Notes: a model not told the origin generated them from the sequence alone. Counted from the first letter of the stretch, positions 1 to 8,112 are shown. The stretch: 64,000 nucleotides of DNA from DAHUXD01 sp963736455 (GCA_963736455.1 CAVTON010000001.1:2046001-2110000); one strand, 5' to 3'. Numbers and translations are program-made.

Positions 1-482
1 ACGTACAGGTCGCCGGTTTCGAACGGGAGCGCGATCAGCGCGATGTCGAGGCGGCTCGTGCGCAGACGGTCGAGCAGGCGCCCCGTGAGATCCTCGCGCA
101 GGTACAGCTCCAGCTCTCCGTACGCGTGCCGTAGGGCGGGAAGTATGCGCGGCAGCAGATAGGGCGCGATCGTGGGAATGGCGCCGAGACGCAGCGGCCC
201 GGACAACGGCAATGTCGCGGAGCGAGCCGCCTCCGTCAGGTCCGTCGCCGCAGCCAGAAGCTCGCGCCCTCGCGCGACGGCGTCCTCCCCCACCGTGGTG
301 AGCCGAACGTGGTGCCTGTCGCGCTCGACGAGCTGAACGCCCAATACCGTCTCGAGCTCCTTGATCCCGGAGGACAGAGTGGACTGCGTGACGAACTGCG
401 CTTCGGCCGCGGCCCGGAAGTTCAGGTGTTCGGCGAGCTCGACCAGGTAGGCGAGCTGGCGCAGGGTCGGGAGTGGGAGCAT
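1..482 (-). CDS. oxyR: OxyR-type LysR-family peroxide regulator, N-terminal part
   Basis: This is a DNA-binding transcription activator that senses peroxide. Only the first 160 codons are visible, because the C-terminus leaves the left edge. The start ATG is at 482. The protein opens MLPLPTLRQLAYLVELAEHL, a LysR winged-helix domain, with the recognition segment QFVTQSTLSSGIKELE near residues 29-44. The hinge then leads into the effector domain, with LRLGAIPTIAPYLLPR around residues 95-110 and LYLREDLTGRLLDRLR further on, both typical of OxyR. The gene is divergent from katG, the classic OxyR target, which supports the assignment. The redox cysteines lie outside the window and cannot be checked. 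A different peroxide- or nitrogen-responsive LysR protein is the main alternative. Confidence 0.85.
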   Translation of the reverse strand, partial: MLPLPTLRQLAYLVELAEHLNFRAAAEAQFVTQSTLSSGIKELETVLGVQLVERDRHHVRLTTVGEDAVARGRELLAAATDLTEAARSATLPLSGPLRLGAIPTIAPYLLPRILPALRHAYGELELYLREDLTGRLLDRLRTSRLDIALIALPFETGDLY

Positions 483-500
483 CGATCGTCCTCTTGCTTT

Positions 501-534
501 TGATCGAGAAACTCGATCATTGTAATCGAGATTA
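501..534. promoter_or_regulatory. Candidate OxyR operator between oxyR and katG
   Basis: The 129-bp divergent intergenic space holds a perfect inverted repeat, TGATCGAG-AAA-CTCGATCA (501-519). A third ATCGAG half-site follows directly at about 525, inside AATCGAGATTAG. The palindrome is 19 nt from the oxyR start codon and about 95 nt from katG. That fits a LysR-family site used for autorepression and for activation of the divergent target. The assignment rests on position and symmetry only; the sequence does not match the enterobacterial OxyR consensus. Confidence 0.5.
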
Positions 535-611
535 GTCGTTGGACCGATCAAGACTCTTCCGACCAGAATGGGCACCGAATGGAATAACCGCGCCAGAGAG
601 GAGAAGCTCCG

Positions 612-2864
612 ATGCCCGACAAGGAACGCACCCAGAGCGCCAGCGAGAGTGAGAGCCCCGTAATTCCCGCCCCGACTCCCAAGCGGGGACGGCCGAGGAC
701 GAACAAGGACTGGTGGCCGAACCAGCTCGACCTCTCGGTGCTCCACACCCACTCGCACCTGTCCAATCCGATGGAAGACGACTTTGACTACGCCGAAAAG
801 TTCGCGTCCCTCGACGTCGACTCGCTGAAGCGCGACCTGATCGAGCTGATGACGAAGTCGCAGGACTGGTGGCCGGCCGACTACGGCCACTACGGCCCGC
901 TCTTCATCCGCATGACGTGGCATGCCGCCGGCACGTACCGGATCGCCGACGGACGCGGCGGCGGCGGCGAAGGCCAGCAGCGCTTCGCTCCGCTGAACAG
1001 CTGGCCCGACAACGCGAACCTCGACAAGGCGCGGCGGCTGCTCTGGCCGCTCAAGAAGAAGTACGGCCAGAAGATCTCGTGGGCCGATCTGCTCGTCCTG
1101 GCCGGCAACGCGGCCATGGAATCGATGGGGTTCAAGACGTTCGGCTTCGGCTTCGGACGCCCCGACGTCTGGGAGCCCGAGGACCTCTTCTGGGGCCCCG
1201 AGGACGCGTGGTTGGGCGACGAGCGCTACAGCGGCGACCGGGAGCTCGCCAGACCCCTTGGCGCCGTGCAGATGGGCCTGATATACGTGAATCCCGAGGG
1301 GCCCGGCGGGAAGCCGGATCCCCTGGCGGCCGCGCGCGACATCCGTGAGACCTTCGCCCGCATGGCGATGAACGACGAGGAGACGGTCGCGCTCATCGTC
1401 GGCGGCCACTCGTTCGGCAAGACGCACGGTGCGGCCCCGGCCCCCGCGAACGTCGGGCCGGAACCGGAGGCCGCGGGTCTCGAGTCGCAGGGCCTCGGCT
1501 GGAAGAACAAATACGGCAGCGGCAAGGGCGCCGACGCGATCACGAGCGGCCTCGAGGGCGCCTGGACCAACAGCCCGACGAAGTGGGACAACGGGTTCCT
1601 GGAGAACCTCTTCAAGTACGAGTGGGAGCTGACGGAGAGCCCCGCCGGCGCAAAGCAGTGGAAGCCGAAGAACCCCGAGGCGCAGGGCACCGTGCCCGAC
1701 GCGCACGACCCGAAGAAGCGGCACGCGCCGATGATGCTGACCACGGACCTGTCTCTGAAGATGGATCCGATCTACGCGCCGATCGCGAAGCGCTTCTACG
1801 AGAACCCGAAGGAGCTCGCCGACGCGTTCGCCCGCGCCTGGTTCAAGCTGCTCCACCGCGACATGGGTCCCCGTGCGCGCTACCTCGGGCCGTGGGTCCC
1901 GGAGCCGCAGCTGTGGCAGGATCCCGTCCCGCCGGTCGATCACGAGCTCATCGCCGAGCCGGACGTCGCCGCTCTCAAGCGCAAGATTCTCGACTCGGGC
2001 GTCTCCGTTCCGGACCTGGTGTCCACGGCCTGGAACGCGGCCGCGAGCTTCCGCGGTACGGACAAGCGCGGCGGCGCAAACGGAGGACGGATCCGCCTCG
2101 CCCCTCAGAAGGACTGGGAGTCGAACGAGCCGGCCCGGCTGGCGAAGGTGCTGAAGGCCCTCGAGCAGGTCCAGGCAGACTTCCACAAGTCGCAGTCCGG
2201 CGGCAAGAAGAAGGTCTCGCTCGCCGACCTGGTCGTCCTCGGAGGATGCGCCGCCGTCGAGGAGGCAGCCCGGAAGGCCGGCCACAACGTCACCGTTCCG
2301 TTCACGCCCGGCCGCACGGACGCCTCGCAGCAGCAGACCGACGTGGACGCCTTCGAGGTGCTCGAGCCGGCCGGCGACGGGTTCCGCAACTACTTCCGGG
2401 CGGGCGACCCGCTGTCGCCGGAGACCCGGCTGCTGGATCGGTCGAACCTCCTGAAGCTGACCGCGCCGGAGATGACGGTCCTCGTCGGCGGCATGCGCGC
2501 CCTGAACGCGAACCACGGGCAATCGAAACACGGCGTGTTCACCGACCGCCCCGGGACGCTGTCGAACGACTTCTTCGTAAACCTCCTCGACGTCAGCACC
2601 GCGTGGCGGCCATCGGCTTCGGGCGAGAACGTCTACGAGGGAAGCGATCGCGTGACCGGCAAGGCCAGGTGGACCGCCACGGCCGCCGACCTCGTCTTCG
2701 GCGCGCACTCGCAGCTTCGCGCGCTGGCCGAGGTCTATGCCAGCGACGACGGCAAGGAGAAGTTCGTGCGGGATTTCGTGGCCGCCTGGAACAAGGTCAT
2801 GAACCGCGATCGGTACGACCTCCTCGCCCTGCGCCGGGGCGCTCGCCGGCGGGCCGCCGCCTGA
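612..2864 (+). CDS. katG: Catalase-peroxidase KatG
   Basis: KatG is a bifunctional haem enzyme that removes hydrogen peroxide, probably in the cytoplasm since no signal peptide is seen. The 750-residue length is normal for the two-domain family. The distal site is visible as RMTWHAAG with R100, W103 and H104, and the proximal haem ligand is H266 in GGHSFGKTHG. The residues of the Met-Tyr-Trp crosslink are all present (W103, Y225 in LIYVNPEGP, M251 in FARMAMND), so catalase activity should be intact. The start follows a GAGGAGAAG ribosome site. The N-terminus is unusual: residues 23-30 carry a basic KRGRPR motif before the conserved DWWPNQLDLSVLH. The divergent oxyR gene suggests peroxide induction. 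Confidence 0.97.
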   Translation: MPDKERTQSASESESPVIPAPTPKRGRPRTNKDWWPNQLDLSVLHTHSHLSNPMEDDFDYAEKFASLDVDSLKRDLIELMTKSQDWWPADYGHYGPLFIRMTWHAAGTYRIADGRGGGGEGQQRFAPLNSWPDNANLDKARRLLWPLKKKYGQKISWADLLVLAGNAAMESMGFKTFGFGFGRPDVWEPEDLFWGPEDAWLGDERYSGDRELARPLGAVQMGLIYVNPEGPGGKPDPLAAARDIRETFARMAMNDEETVALIVGGHSFGKTHGAAPAPANVGPEPEAAGLESQGLGWKNKYGSGKGADAITSGLEGAWTNSPTKWDNGFLENLFKYEWELTESPAGAKQWKPKNPEAQGTVPDAHDPKKRHAPMMLTTDLSLKMDPIYAPIAKRFYENPKELADAFARAWFKLLHRDMGPRARYLGPWVPEPQLWQDPVPPVDHELIAEPDVAALKRKILDSGVSVPDLVSTAWNAAASFRGTDKRGGANGGRIRLAPQKDWESNEPARLAKVLKALEQVQADFHKSQSGGKKKVSLADLVVLGGCAAVEEAARKAGHNVTVPFTPGRTDASQQQTDVDAFEVLEPAGDGFRNYFRAGDPLSPETRLLDRSNLLKLTAPEMTVLVGGMRALNANHGQSKHGVFTDRPGTLSNDFFVNLLDVSTAWRPSASGENVYEGSDRVTGKARWTATAADLVFGAHSQLRALAEVYASDDGKEKFVRDFVAAWNKVMNRDRYDLLALRRGARRRAAA

Positions 2865-2871
2865 CTTGGAC

Positions 2872-2899
2872 GACCGCCGGGAGATTCCTCCCGGCGGTC
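2872..2899 (+). terminator. Hairpin after katG
   Basis: A perfect 12-bp stem (GACCGCCGGGAG / CTCCCGGCGGTC) with an ATTC loop begins 8 nt after the katG stop codon. No T-run follows, so it may act as a structural 3' end or as a weak bidirectional terminator between the convergent genes. Confidence 0.5.
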
Positions 2900-2914
2900 A
2901 TCAACATGGGTGGG

Positions 2915-2934
2915 GGATTTACCGCCGGCCGGCG
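2915..2934. repeat. Dispersed palindromic motif GGATTTACCGCCGG, copy 1
   Basis: The string GGATTTACCGCCGGCCGGCG recurs in closely related form at 23050 and 48663. It lies between katG and the convergent gene that ends at 2935. The other two copies are joined exactly to tRNA 3' ends; for this copy no tRNA can be identified on the GGATTT side. Confidence 0.5.
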
Positions 2935-4437
2935 TCAGGGTCCTTTCGCGGCCGCCGCGACGAGATCGAGAAGGCTCTGCCAGGAGGCCGGATCGCTGTG
3001 CATCGCGAAGACGGTCGTAACGCTCAGCTTCTCGCGCCGGACTGCATCGGCCACTTCCCACGCGTACTCCGGAGGGCCGCCCCGCCCCGACTGATACAGG
3101 TCGCTCGCGTACAGAATGCCCGGCCCGGGAAGAAACGCCATCATCATGCGCTCGCCGGTCTCGCCGCGGAACGGATAGAGCTCGATGCGGTTCGGCCCGT
3201 CGCCCACGACCGTCCGTCCGGTGACCGCGCGCAGCACCGGCGCACGGGGCGCTTCCGCCAGCGCGTCCGGATGCGAGCGATGCGGGCTCTCGAGGGCGCG
3301 CCGGATCTGGGGAACGTTCAAGTCCAGAAGGTAGACCGGAATGCCTCTCGCGACGTACTCCCGGATTCCGCCGAAATGCGGCCAGGAATCCGACGTCGTG
3401 ACGACGGCCTTGACCGAAAGACCCGGAAAGCGCCGCTTCGCCTCGTCGATCACGCGCGCCGAATAGCCGTTCGAGATCGGCGCTTCGAGAACGACGACGC
3501 CATCCGTCTGCCTCACGAGCGCGACGGCCCACGAACCCGGGATCATCACGACGCCGGGAGCCAACTCGACCGCCGGCCGCGACGGATCCCCGAGCGGCCG
3601 CTCGTCCAGCGCAGCGGCACCGCGGGGAGCACGCGCCTGTGGATCCGCGTCCCCGACGGCGAAGGCCCCGGCGGGCGACGCAAAGCCGGGCTCGAGCTTC
3701 GCGATCGTCAGGGATCGCCACGGATGGCCGCCGCGCTCCACGTCCCACTGCAACGGAAAGAAGAGCCCTCCGGGCCGCAGGTCCCAGTAGGACCAGGCAA
3801 TGCGCGTGGTCACGTCTCCCCAGACCTGCCAGTACAGGTCGTCCGGAAACGCGCGCGTCGTCTCGACGGCCGTCGGAAAGCCCGTCTGCGTGTTGAGGAG
3901 AAGGCGCCTCCCGTCTTCCCCTTCGCCGAACGAGACCACGTGCTGGGAGACGCCCTGATACACGACGTCCGCCTCGCGGCGCAGGCCGCCGGCAGCCAGC
4001 GCGGCGAGCGCGGCGAGAAGGACCTGCTGAGGCGAGAGCGCCATCCACTCGCGGGCCTCGAGAACCGTTCCCCGCCCCGATGGAAGAACGCGCTCGCCGA
4101 GACGGCGCACCGCCATACCGCCGTCGACGATCGTCCGGATCGCGTACGTGTCGTCCGCCGCGGAGGCCTCGACCGTCTCCGACCAGCGCCCGTTCACCGT
4201 GTCCCAGAGCTCCGTGACGCGCTCGATCTGCGGAATCCAGGGCCCCTCGGGGCGCTCCGACTGCTCGAGGAGGTTGCGGTAGCCGATCGACTCGAGCTTC
4301 AGCGTCGCGAGACCTCGAAGCGCCGCCTCACCGCCCATGCGCTGGACCGCCGTTTCCACCCACCGCCGCGCCTCGGGGTCAGGAGCCGGAATCGAGCCCG
4401 AGAAAACGAGGGCCAGGAATCCGATCCGAATCCACAT
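2935..4437 (-). CDS. Secreted metallo-beta-lactamase-fold protein with a degenerate metal site
   Basis: The protein is about 500 residues. The chosen ATG at 4437 gives MWIRIGFLALVFSGSIPAPD, a plausible export signal; the longer upstream reading has no family-like sequence. The N-terminal half resembles a periplasmic domain (RRWVETAVQRMGGEAALRGL near residues 25-45). The C-terminal half follows the MBL fold, but the HxHxDH metal motif is replaced by TTSDSWPHFGG, which keeps only the last histidine. Later segments such as MHSDPASW may supply other residues. Zinc hydrolase activity is therefore doubtful, and the fold may serve another role. The gene converges on katG. Its substrate is unknown. 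Confidence 0.7.
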   Translation of the reverse strand: MWIRIGFLALVFSGSIPAPDPEARRWVETAVQRMGGEAALRGLATLKLESIGYRNLLEQSERPEGPWIPQIERVTELWDTVNGRWSETVEASAADDTYAIRTIVDGGMAVRRLGERVLPSGRGTVLEAREWMALSPQQVLLAALAALAAGGLRREADVVYQGVSQHVVSFGEGEDGRRLLLNTQTGFPTAVETTRAFPDDLYWQVWGDVTTRIAWSYWDLRPGGLFFPLQWDVERGGHPWRSLTIAKLEPGFASPAGAFAVGDADPQARAPRGAAALDERPLGDPSRPAVELAPGVVMIPGSWAVALVRQTDGVVVLEAPISNGYSARVIDEAKRRFPGLSVKAVVTTSDSWPHFGGIREYVARGIPVYLLDLNVPQIRRALESPHRSHPDALAEAPRAPVLRAVTGRTVVGDGPNRIELYPFRGETGERMMMAFLPGPGILYASDLYQSGRGGPPEYAWEVADAVRREKLSVTTVFAMHSDPASWQSLLDLVAAAAKGP

Positions 4438-4560
4438 GGTCTGCGTCTGGCTACGTAGTTCTTCTGGCGAAGGTTTTCGGCCAGGTGCGATCAACTTGAG
4501 CTCACAGAGGCGCCGCGCATCGAACCCGTGCGACCTGGAGACAGAGTCGCACGCGCCCGG

Positions 4561-4650
4561 CGAAAGGAACGACTCCCGGAGTCCGTCGAGTCGGCTGGGG
4601 TAGTCCTGAGTAGTCTGAGCTCCGCCCGAGCTTCGCGCGACCTCAGGTGG
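4561..4650. repeat. Cassette-end repeat with an inverted-repeat core, copy 1
   Basis: This roughly 90-bp block is related to the blocks at 8403, 16589 and 19515. All four share the core CGACTC...GAGTCG, followed by GGCTGG-like sequence, a CCGCCCGA-like segment and TTCGCGCGACC or a close variant. In the other copies the block sits beside a tRNA-fMet 3' half; here no clear tRNA piece adjoins it. The remaining intergenic sequence from 4651 to 4983 holds nothing I can recognise. Confidence 0.6.
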
Positions 4651-4983
4651 ACATACGGACTTTGCGCCAGCGACCAGCGTCCGACCAGGATTGCCCAGGC
4701 TCCGTCGGCCGCGAGCAACCTCGAGAAACACCCCGGAGGAGAGCCTCCCGAAGCAGCAAACGTGGACCTACGCCCGTTTCCCGCTCCAACTCCCATTCGC
4801 GCCGCTCCATCGAGCGATGTAGGATCGAAGCCCAGGCGGAAGGGGTCCCTTCTTGGGCCAGTTCCAGGTCGTTCGGGTGGCATTGGGTGCTGCGCTCTCC
4901 GTCTGTCCGGCAGATCCGCTTCCGCTCGGGGCCGTCCGAGTGCTCGTCTCGAACGGGCGTCGTCCGCGTGGCCGGCCGAGCCA

Positions 4984-5066
4984 GGGCTTCATGGAGCCGT
5001 CACATTCTGAGATGAGAGCCGGAGCGCCGGTTGAGATGATCGATCGCGCGGGGCCCGGTAATGGTT
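4984..5066 (+). pseudogene. Tail relic of the alpha/beta hydrolase at 14793
   Basis: This segment encodes GFMEPSHSEMRAGAPVEMID and a few more residues. It matches the extreme C-terminus of the hydrolase ending at 15737, where the equivalent reads GFMESSHPELRAGAPGEMID. Nothing of the rest of that gene is present, and similarity begins abruptly at GGGCTTCATGG. It marks the left boundary of a duplicated block that also carries the VOC gene. Confidence 0.8.
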
Positions 5067-5107
5067 AACTTGGAAATGCCGCCTATTGATCGGCAGTGGA
5101 GACGGCC

Positions 5108-5599
5108 ATGAGCAACGCAAAGAGCACCAACGTGAACACGAGCGGCACAACAGCGAACGGCGTACGAATCGAACACGACGTCTATGAGATGCCGCCCAAG
5201 GAAGGCATCAGTATCGCCCACTTTCTCACCGTCGCCGACATCAGCCGATCGGCTCACTGGTACGAGAAAGTCTTCGGCGCCCGCATTCTGAGCATGGGTG
5301 ACGGCAACGCACCCGCGTACCTTCGGCTTGCGAATATCTGGATGATTCTCAATGTCGGAGGCGGTCCAACTCCCGATAAGCCGACCGTAACGCTCAGCGT
5401 CCCCGACCCAAACAAGATCAACAGCTTCATGAATATGCGCGTGGCGGATATTCAAGCCTGCTACGAATTATGGAAAGGTCGAGGAGCCGAGTTCATCACG
5501 TCGCCCATACCCAAGTACGGCGAGATTCGATGCTACATGCGCGATCCGGACGGCTACATCATCGAGGTCGGACAGAGCACCGACCTCACGTACGGCTGA
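5108..5599 (+). CDS. VOC-family (glyoxalase/dioxygenase-like) protein, copy A
   Basis: This is a 163-residue single-domain vicinal-oxygen-chelate protein. Family features are the start of the fold at SIAHFLTVADISRSAHWYEK, a beta strand with NIWMILNVGGG, and the C-terminal CYMRDPDGYIIEVGQ, whose glutamate is the usual metal ligand. A GGAG ribosome site stands before the ATG at 5108. A near-identical paralogue is encoded at 15756, and most differences are in the first 40 codons. The function could be detoxification or ring-cleavage related; nothing fixes the substrate. Downstream on the opposite strand is a DUF1772 gene. Confidence 0.85.
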   Translation: MSNAKSTNVNTSGTTANGVRIEHDVYEMPPKEGISIAHFLTVADISRSAHWYEKVFGARILSMGDGNAPAYLRLANIWMILNVGGGPTPDKPTVTLSVPDPNKINSFMNMRVADIQACYELWKGRGAEFITSPIPKYGEIRCYMRDPDGYIIEVGQSTDLTYG

Positions 5600-5629
5600 C
5601 GTTAGGTTCCATGGGAGCTCGCGGCGCCC

Positions 5630-6091
5630 TCACTGAGCCGACCGCACGAGTGCAGCGGCGAGCGCGACCACCGCAAAGCCCATGAGGAGCACTCTCGCGA
5701 CGATCACGCTGTCCCATCGCGCTTGCAGGGCTCGCGCGTCGGTCGGGATGGAGCCCTCGCGCGCATGGCGGGTGAGCTCAGCGTTCACCGGCGCCGCTAC
5801 CCTTCGATAGATGACGATCCAAAGGACCTGCGCGGCGACCGCGCTCAGCACCCAGGGCAATGAAGCCCTCGAGAACGCGATGCTCGCGAGTGCGCCGCCG
5901 ATGCCGACGGCGCCGAAAATTGGCATTCGGCGGTCCGCTACCTCGTGAAGACGCCCCATCGTCTCGACTCGAGCCGCGTCGCTTACGAGAGTCAGTGCGG
6001 TGCGCCCAACGACACAAAAGAAGACGTCCGTTCCGTACACCGCTGCGGCACCCAAAAGCGCGAACGCGAGTGAGATCCGCTGACCGATCAC
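5630..6091 (-). CDS. DUF1772 (anthrone oxygenase-like) membrane protein
   Basis: This is a small integral membrane protein of about 153 residues with four predicted hydrophobic segments, beginning ISLAFALLGAAAVYGTDVFF. The TMGRLHEVADRRMPIFGA segment is typical of the DUF1772 family. The start is GTG at 6091, which overlaps by 4 nt the TGA of a short upstream reading frame and suggests coupled translation. It faces away from the VOC gene and sits among MarR, DoxX and other small redox-associated genes. The enzymatic role is unknown; a few relatives act in polyketide oxygenation. Confidence 0.75.
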   Translation of the reverse strand: MIGQRISLAFALLGAAAVYGTDVFFCVVGRTALTLVSDAARVETMGRLHEVADRRMPIFGAVGIGGALASIAFSRASLPWVLSAVAAQVLWIVIYRRVAAPVNAELTRHAREGSIPTDARALQARWDSVIVARVLLMGFAVVALAAALVRSAQ

Positions 6092-6327
6092 GATAATCCC
6101 GCCACGGTGATCGCAATGACGCGGGGAAGCAGTTTCTGCAGATCTTCGGCCCCACTCGCACGCGTTCCAAGCCTGGTGCAGGCCGCCTTGCTCAGGTGCC
6201 AGTCGGGGCGAATCCCACGGGTCACGGCTCGCAAGCGCTGGCGAACGTCCTCGATCGTGGTGGCAGCGGTGAACATGGCGCAAGTACTCGAGTCGGCTTT
6301 GCGCCGACATCTCGAATCTGAAGTCAT
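6088..6327 (-). CDS. Possible small protein upstream of the DUF1772 gene
   Basis: This 79-codon frame has no family I recognise; one internal segment reads TIEDVRQRLRAVTRGIRPDW. Its only support is that its TGA overlaps the GTG of the following DUF1772 gene in a GTGA arrangement, as in several real gene pairs of this window. It could be the 3' remnant of a larger lost gene, for example a regulator. If it is not coding, the 6092-6409 stretch holds nothing recognisable. Confidence 0.3.
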   Translation of the reverse strand: MTSDSRCRRKADSSTCAMFTAATTIEDVRQRLRAVTRGIRPDWHLSKAACTRLGTRASGAEDLQKLLPRVIAITVAGLS

Positions 6328-6409
6328 GCAAAAGCCGCGCTAGATCTCGCGGGCCGGATTTCGAGGTCATGGGTGGCATATCCAGAGTGCATGCCGTTCG
6401 GCGCATCCG

Positions 6410-6810
6410 TTGGCGGCGCTTGCGATACAAAAGATGCTGGGTTGGTTCGGCGGGTACGGATTCTCGGGGACCATGGCTTATTTCACTGGCACGGCGCATA
6501 TTCCGGCGGTGTTCGCATTCCTGGCCATCGCGGCCGAGTTCTTTGGCGGACTAGGATGTCTGGCTTCCTCACCCGAATCGCAGCCTTCGGCATCTCCGTC
6601 AACATGGTCGTCGCGATCGCAACGGTGCACAGCCCCTTCGGCTTCTTCATGAACTGGACCGGCGCTCAGAAAGGCGAGGGATTCGAATATCACCTGCTGG
6701 TGCTGGCCATGACCGCGTTCCTCATGATCCGCGGCGCCAGCGCGTTTTCGCTCGATCGCGCGATCACGAGAGCCTCGACAGCTGAGCCATCACGCGCCAC
6801 TCACTCGTGA
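6410..6810 (+). pseudogene. DoxX-family membrane protein, frameshifted and N-terminally truncated
   Basis: The first part reads IQKMLGWFGGYGFSGTMAYF and continues to IAAEFFGGLG. It then shifts frame near 6560 and resumes as SGFLTRIAAFGISVNMVVAI, ending in RGASAFSLDRA. Together these are the conserved body of a DoxX-type four-helix membrane protein. The usual first transmembrane segment before QKMLGW has no in-frame counterpart. The shift equals loss of one base (or gain of two). The 3' end still overlaps the MarR start by GTGA, so the pair was once an operon. A sequencing error at the shift cannot be excluded, but the missing N-terminus argues for real decay. Confidence 0.75.
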
Positions 6811-7277
6811 ACAGTAAGATCCCAGTCGACGCGCCGCGCCTCTGGCTGGTATTGGCGAGGAGCCATCACGCCTTGAGCCACATCGCCGAGCGCAGCATCA
6901 AGAACTCCGGGTTGGGCCTCACGGATTTCGCCGCCCTGGAAGCGCTCTTGCACAAGGGGCCACTCACGATTACCGAAATTCAGGGCAAAGTTCCGCTCGC
7001 GCTCGGCTCGATGACCGCTGTGGTCGATCGATTGGAAAAGAAAGGACTCATCCTCCGAACGCCGTCACGCGAAGACAGGCGGGCCAAGGTCCTGAAGTTG
7101 AGCCCGAAAGGGAGAGCTGTAGTGGAGGCCGCGTTTCGCCGCCACGCCGCGGATCTCGAAACGGTGATGGCCGTCCTGGACGAGCGTGAGAAACGGCAAC
7201 TTCACGACCTTCTGAAAAAAGTCGGGCTCTTCGCAGCCGCGGTCAGGGCCGGCGCCCGCCGCCGCATTACAACGTAA
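6807..7277 (+). CDS. MarR-family transcriptional regulator
   Basis: This 156-residue winged-helix repressor has recognition-helix region KVPLALGSMTAVVDRLEKKG (residues 65-85) and wing RTPSREDRRAKVLKLSPKG, a textbook MarR pattern. The GTG start overlaps the DoxX pseudogene stop (GTGA). A 15-codon stub of a NAD(P)-binding gene follows 13 nt downstream. Such regulators usually control adjacent DoxX, quinone-reductase or NmrA-like genes in response to phenolic or electrophilic compounds. Here the putative targets are broken, so the regulator may be orphaned. Confidence 0.9.
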   Translation: MNSKIPVDAPRLWLVLARSHHALSHIAERSIKNSGLGLTDFAALEALLHKGPLTITEIQGKVPLALGSMTAVVDRLEKKGLILRTPSREDRRAKVLKLSPKGRAVVEAAFRRHAADLETVMAVLDEREKRQLHDLLKKVGLFAAAVRAGARRRITT

Positions 7278-7290
7278 TGAGGTGTCAGCC

Positions 7291-7335
7291 ATGACGAGCG
7301 ACCGAACGATTCTCATCACCGGAGTGACCGGCTAA
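7291..7335 (+). pseudogene. 5' stub of an NmrA-like NAD(P)-binding gene
   Basis: ATG at 7291 opens MTSDRTILITGVTG and then hits TAA. The ILITGVTG string is the start of a Rossmann GxTGxxG motif, cut in the middle. A GAGGTG-like ribosome site remains upstream. The truncation point is directly followed by the end region of the opposite-strand hydroxylase gene. It is read as a deletion scar. Confidence 0.65.
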
Positions 7336-7350
7336 TCCAGACACGGAGTG

Positions 7351-8112
7351 TTACCGACTTGGCGCCGTTTCGGCTGACCCGCGCGTTCCGATGATGTAGT
7401 CCCAGAGCGGCGAGCTGACGCCGAAGTCCCGCGTCGAGTCGGCGTAGTGGTGGCGGAAGTGACGGCGCTTGAGCGTCCGCAGGAGCGGCGACCGGCCGCT
7501 GGAGTGATGGTACGCGTAGTGAAGCGTATCGTAGACGAGGTAGCCCGAGATGAGTCCGGCGAAGGCGGCAGGCGTCGCCGCGGCGAAGAGCAGCCGGAAG
7601 ACACCGTAGAAGAAGGCGGCCAGGGGAATGCTCACCGACGGCGCCAACACGAGGCGCGTCGAGTCGTTCGGGTAATCGTGATGCACCCCGTGCGCGAGGA
7701 AATAGAACTTGTGGCGCGCCGTCGGCAGGTTCGGCACGACCGGCTGGTCCCTGCGGAGAGAGCCGACGATCCGGCGGGTGTCCTTCTCGATGAAGCGAGT
7801 CGCATGGAAGATGCCGCGGTGGACGGCATACTCGACGAATGTCCACAGAAATAGCCCGACGACGTAGAACGCCGCCACGCGCGAGGGAACGTCCGTTCGG
7901 ACTGCCGCCGCGAGGCTCACAGCAAGGACCGGGACGAAGATCACGTGGGGCAACCAGGGCTTTATGTGGGAGAGTCGTTCCCTGAAGTCGCTGGCGAACA
8001 TCCGGCAGGACTCGTCGGCGTTGCTGACGTACCGCACCTCTGGCCCCGTCGTAGCCGCGACTCCCACGCGAGGGGCGGGCCCGGACATCGTTTCGAGCGG
8101 TGCATCGATCAT
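7351..8112 (-). CDS. Sterol desaturase / fatty acid hydroxylase family protein
   Basis: This 253-residue membrane di-iron oxygenase carries the full histidine set: HRGIFH, HGVHHDYPND, HYAYHH and RRHFRHHY. Hydrophobic segments lie near residues 53-70 and 78-95, and a further pair follows the second box. The size and histidine spacing resemble fatty acid 2-hydroxylases (FA_hydroxylase domain). The reaction would insert a hydroxyl into a lipid acyl chain, using O2 and an electron donor at the membrane; the substrate cannot be deduced. It is convergent with the MarR block and ends 15 nt after the NmrA stub. Confidence 0.85.
   Translation of the reverse strand: MIDAPLETMSGPAPRVGVAATTGPEVRYVSNADESCRMFASDFRERLSHIKPWLPHVIFVPVLAVSLAAAVRTDVPSRVAAFYVVGLFLWTFVEYAVHRGIFHATRFIEKDTRRIVGSLRRDQPVVPNLPTARHKFYFLAHGVHHDYPNDSTRLVLAPSVSIPLAAFFYGVFRLLFAAATPAAFAGLISGYLVYDTLHYAYHHSSGRSPLLRTLKRRHFRHHYADSTRDFGVSSPLWDYIIGTRGSAETAPSR

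Larger units (their letters stand above)
4984..5599 (+). repeat. Duplicated block, copy A (hydrolase tail plus VOC gene)
   Basis: This roughly 615-bp block matches 15634-16247 in the same orientation. Similarity starts inside a hydrolase coding sequence and stops at the VOC stop codon. The central part of the VOC gene, roughly 5242-5430, is identical base for base between copies, whereas the first 100 bases of the gene differ often. That mosaic suggests later gene conversion. Confidence 0.85.

Noticed and set aside
1583..3094. A 503-codon open frame across katG and its downstream region
   Set aside because: It is Arg/Pro/Ala-rich without motifs and is the shifted frame of katG, an effect of high GC.
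4505..4560. Possible tRNA 3' half beside the first cassette-end repeat (TCGAACCCGTGCGACC)
   Set aside because: The T stem does not pair and no acceptor end or CCA is recognisable; kept only as an unproven hint.
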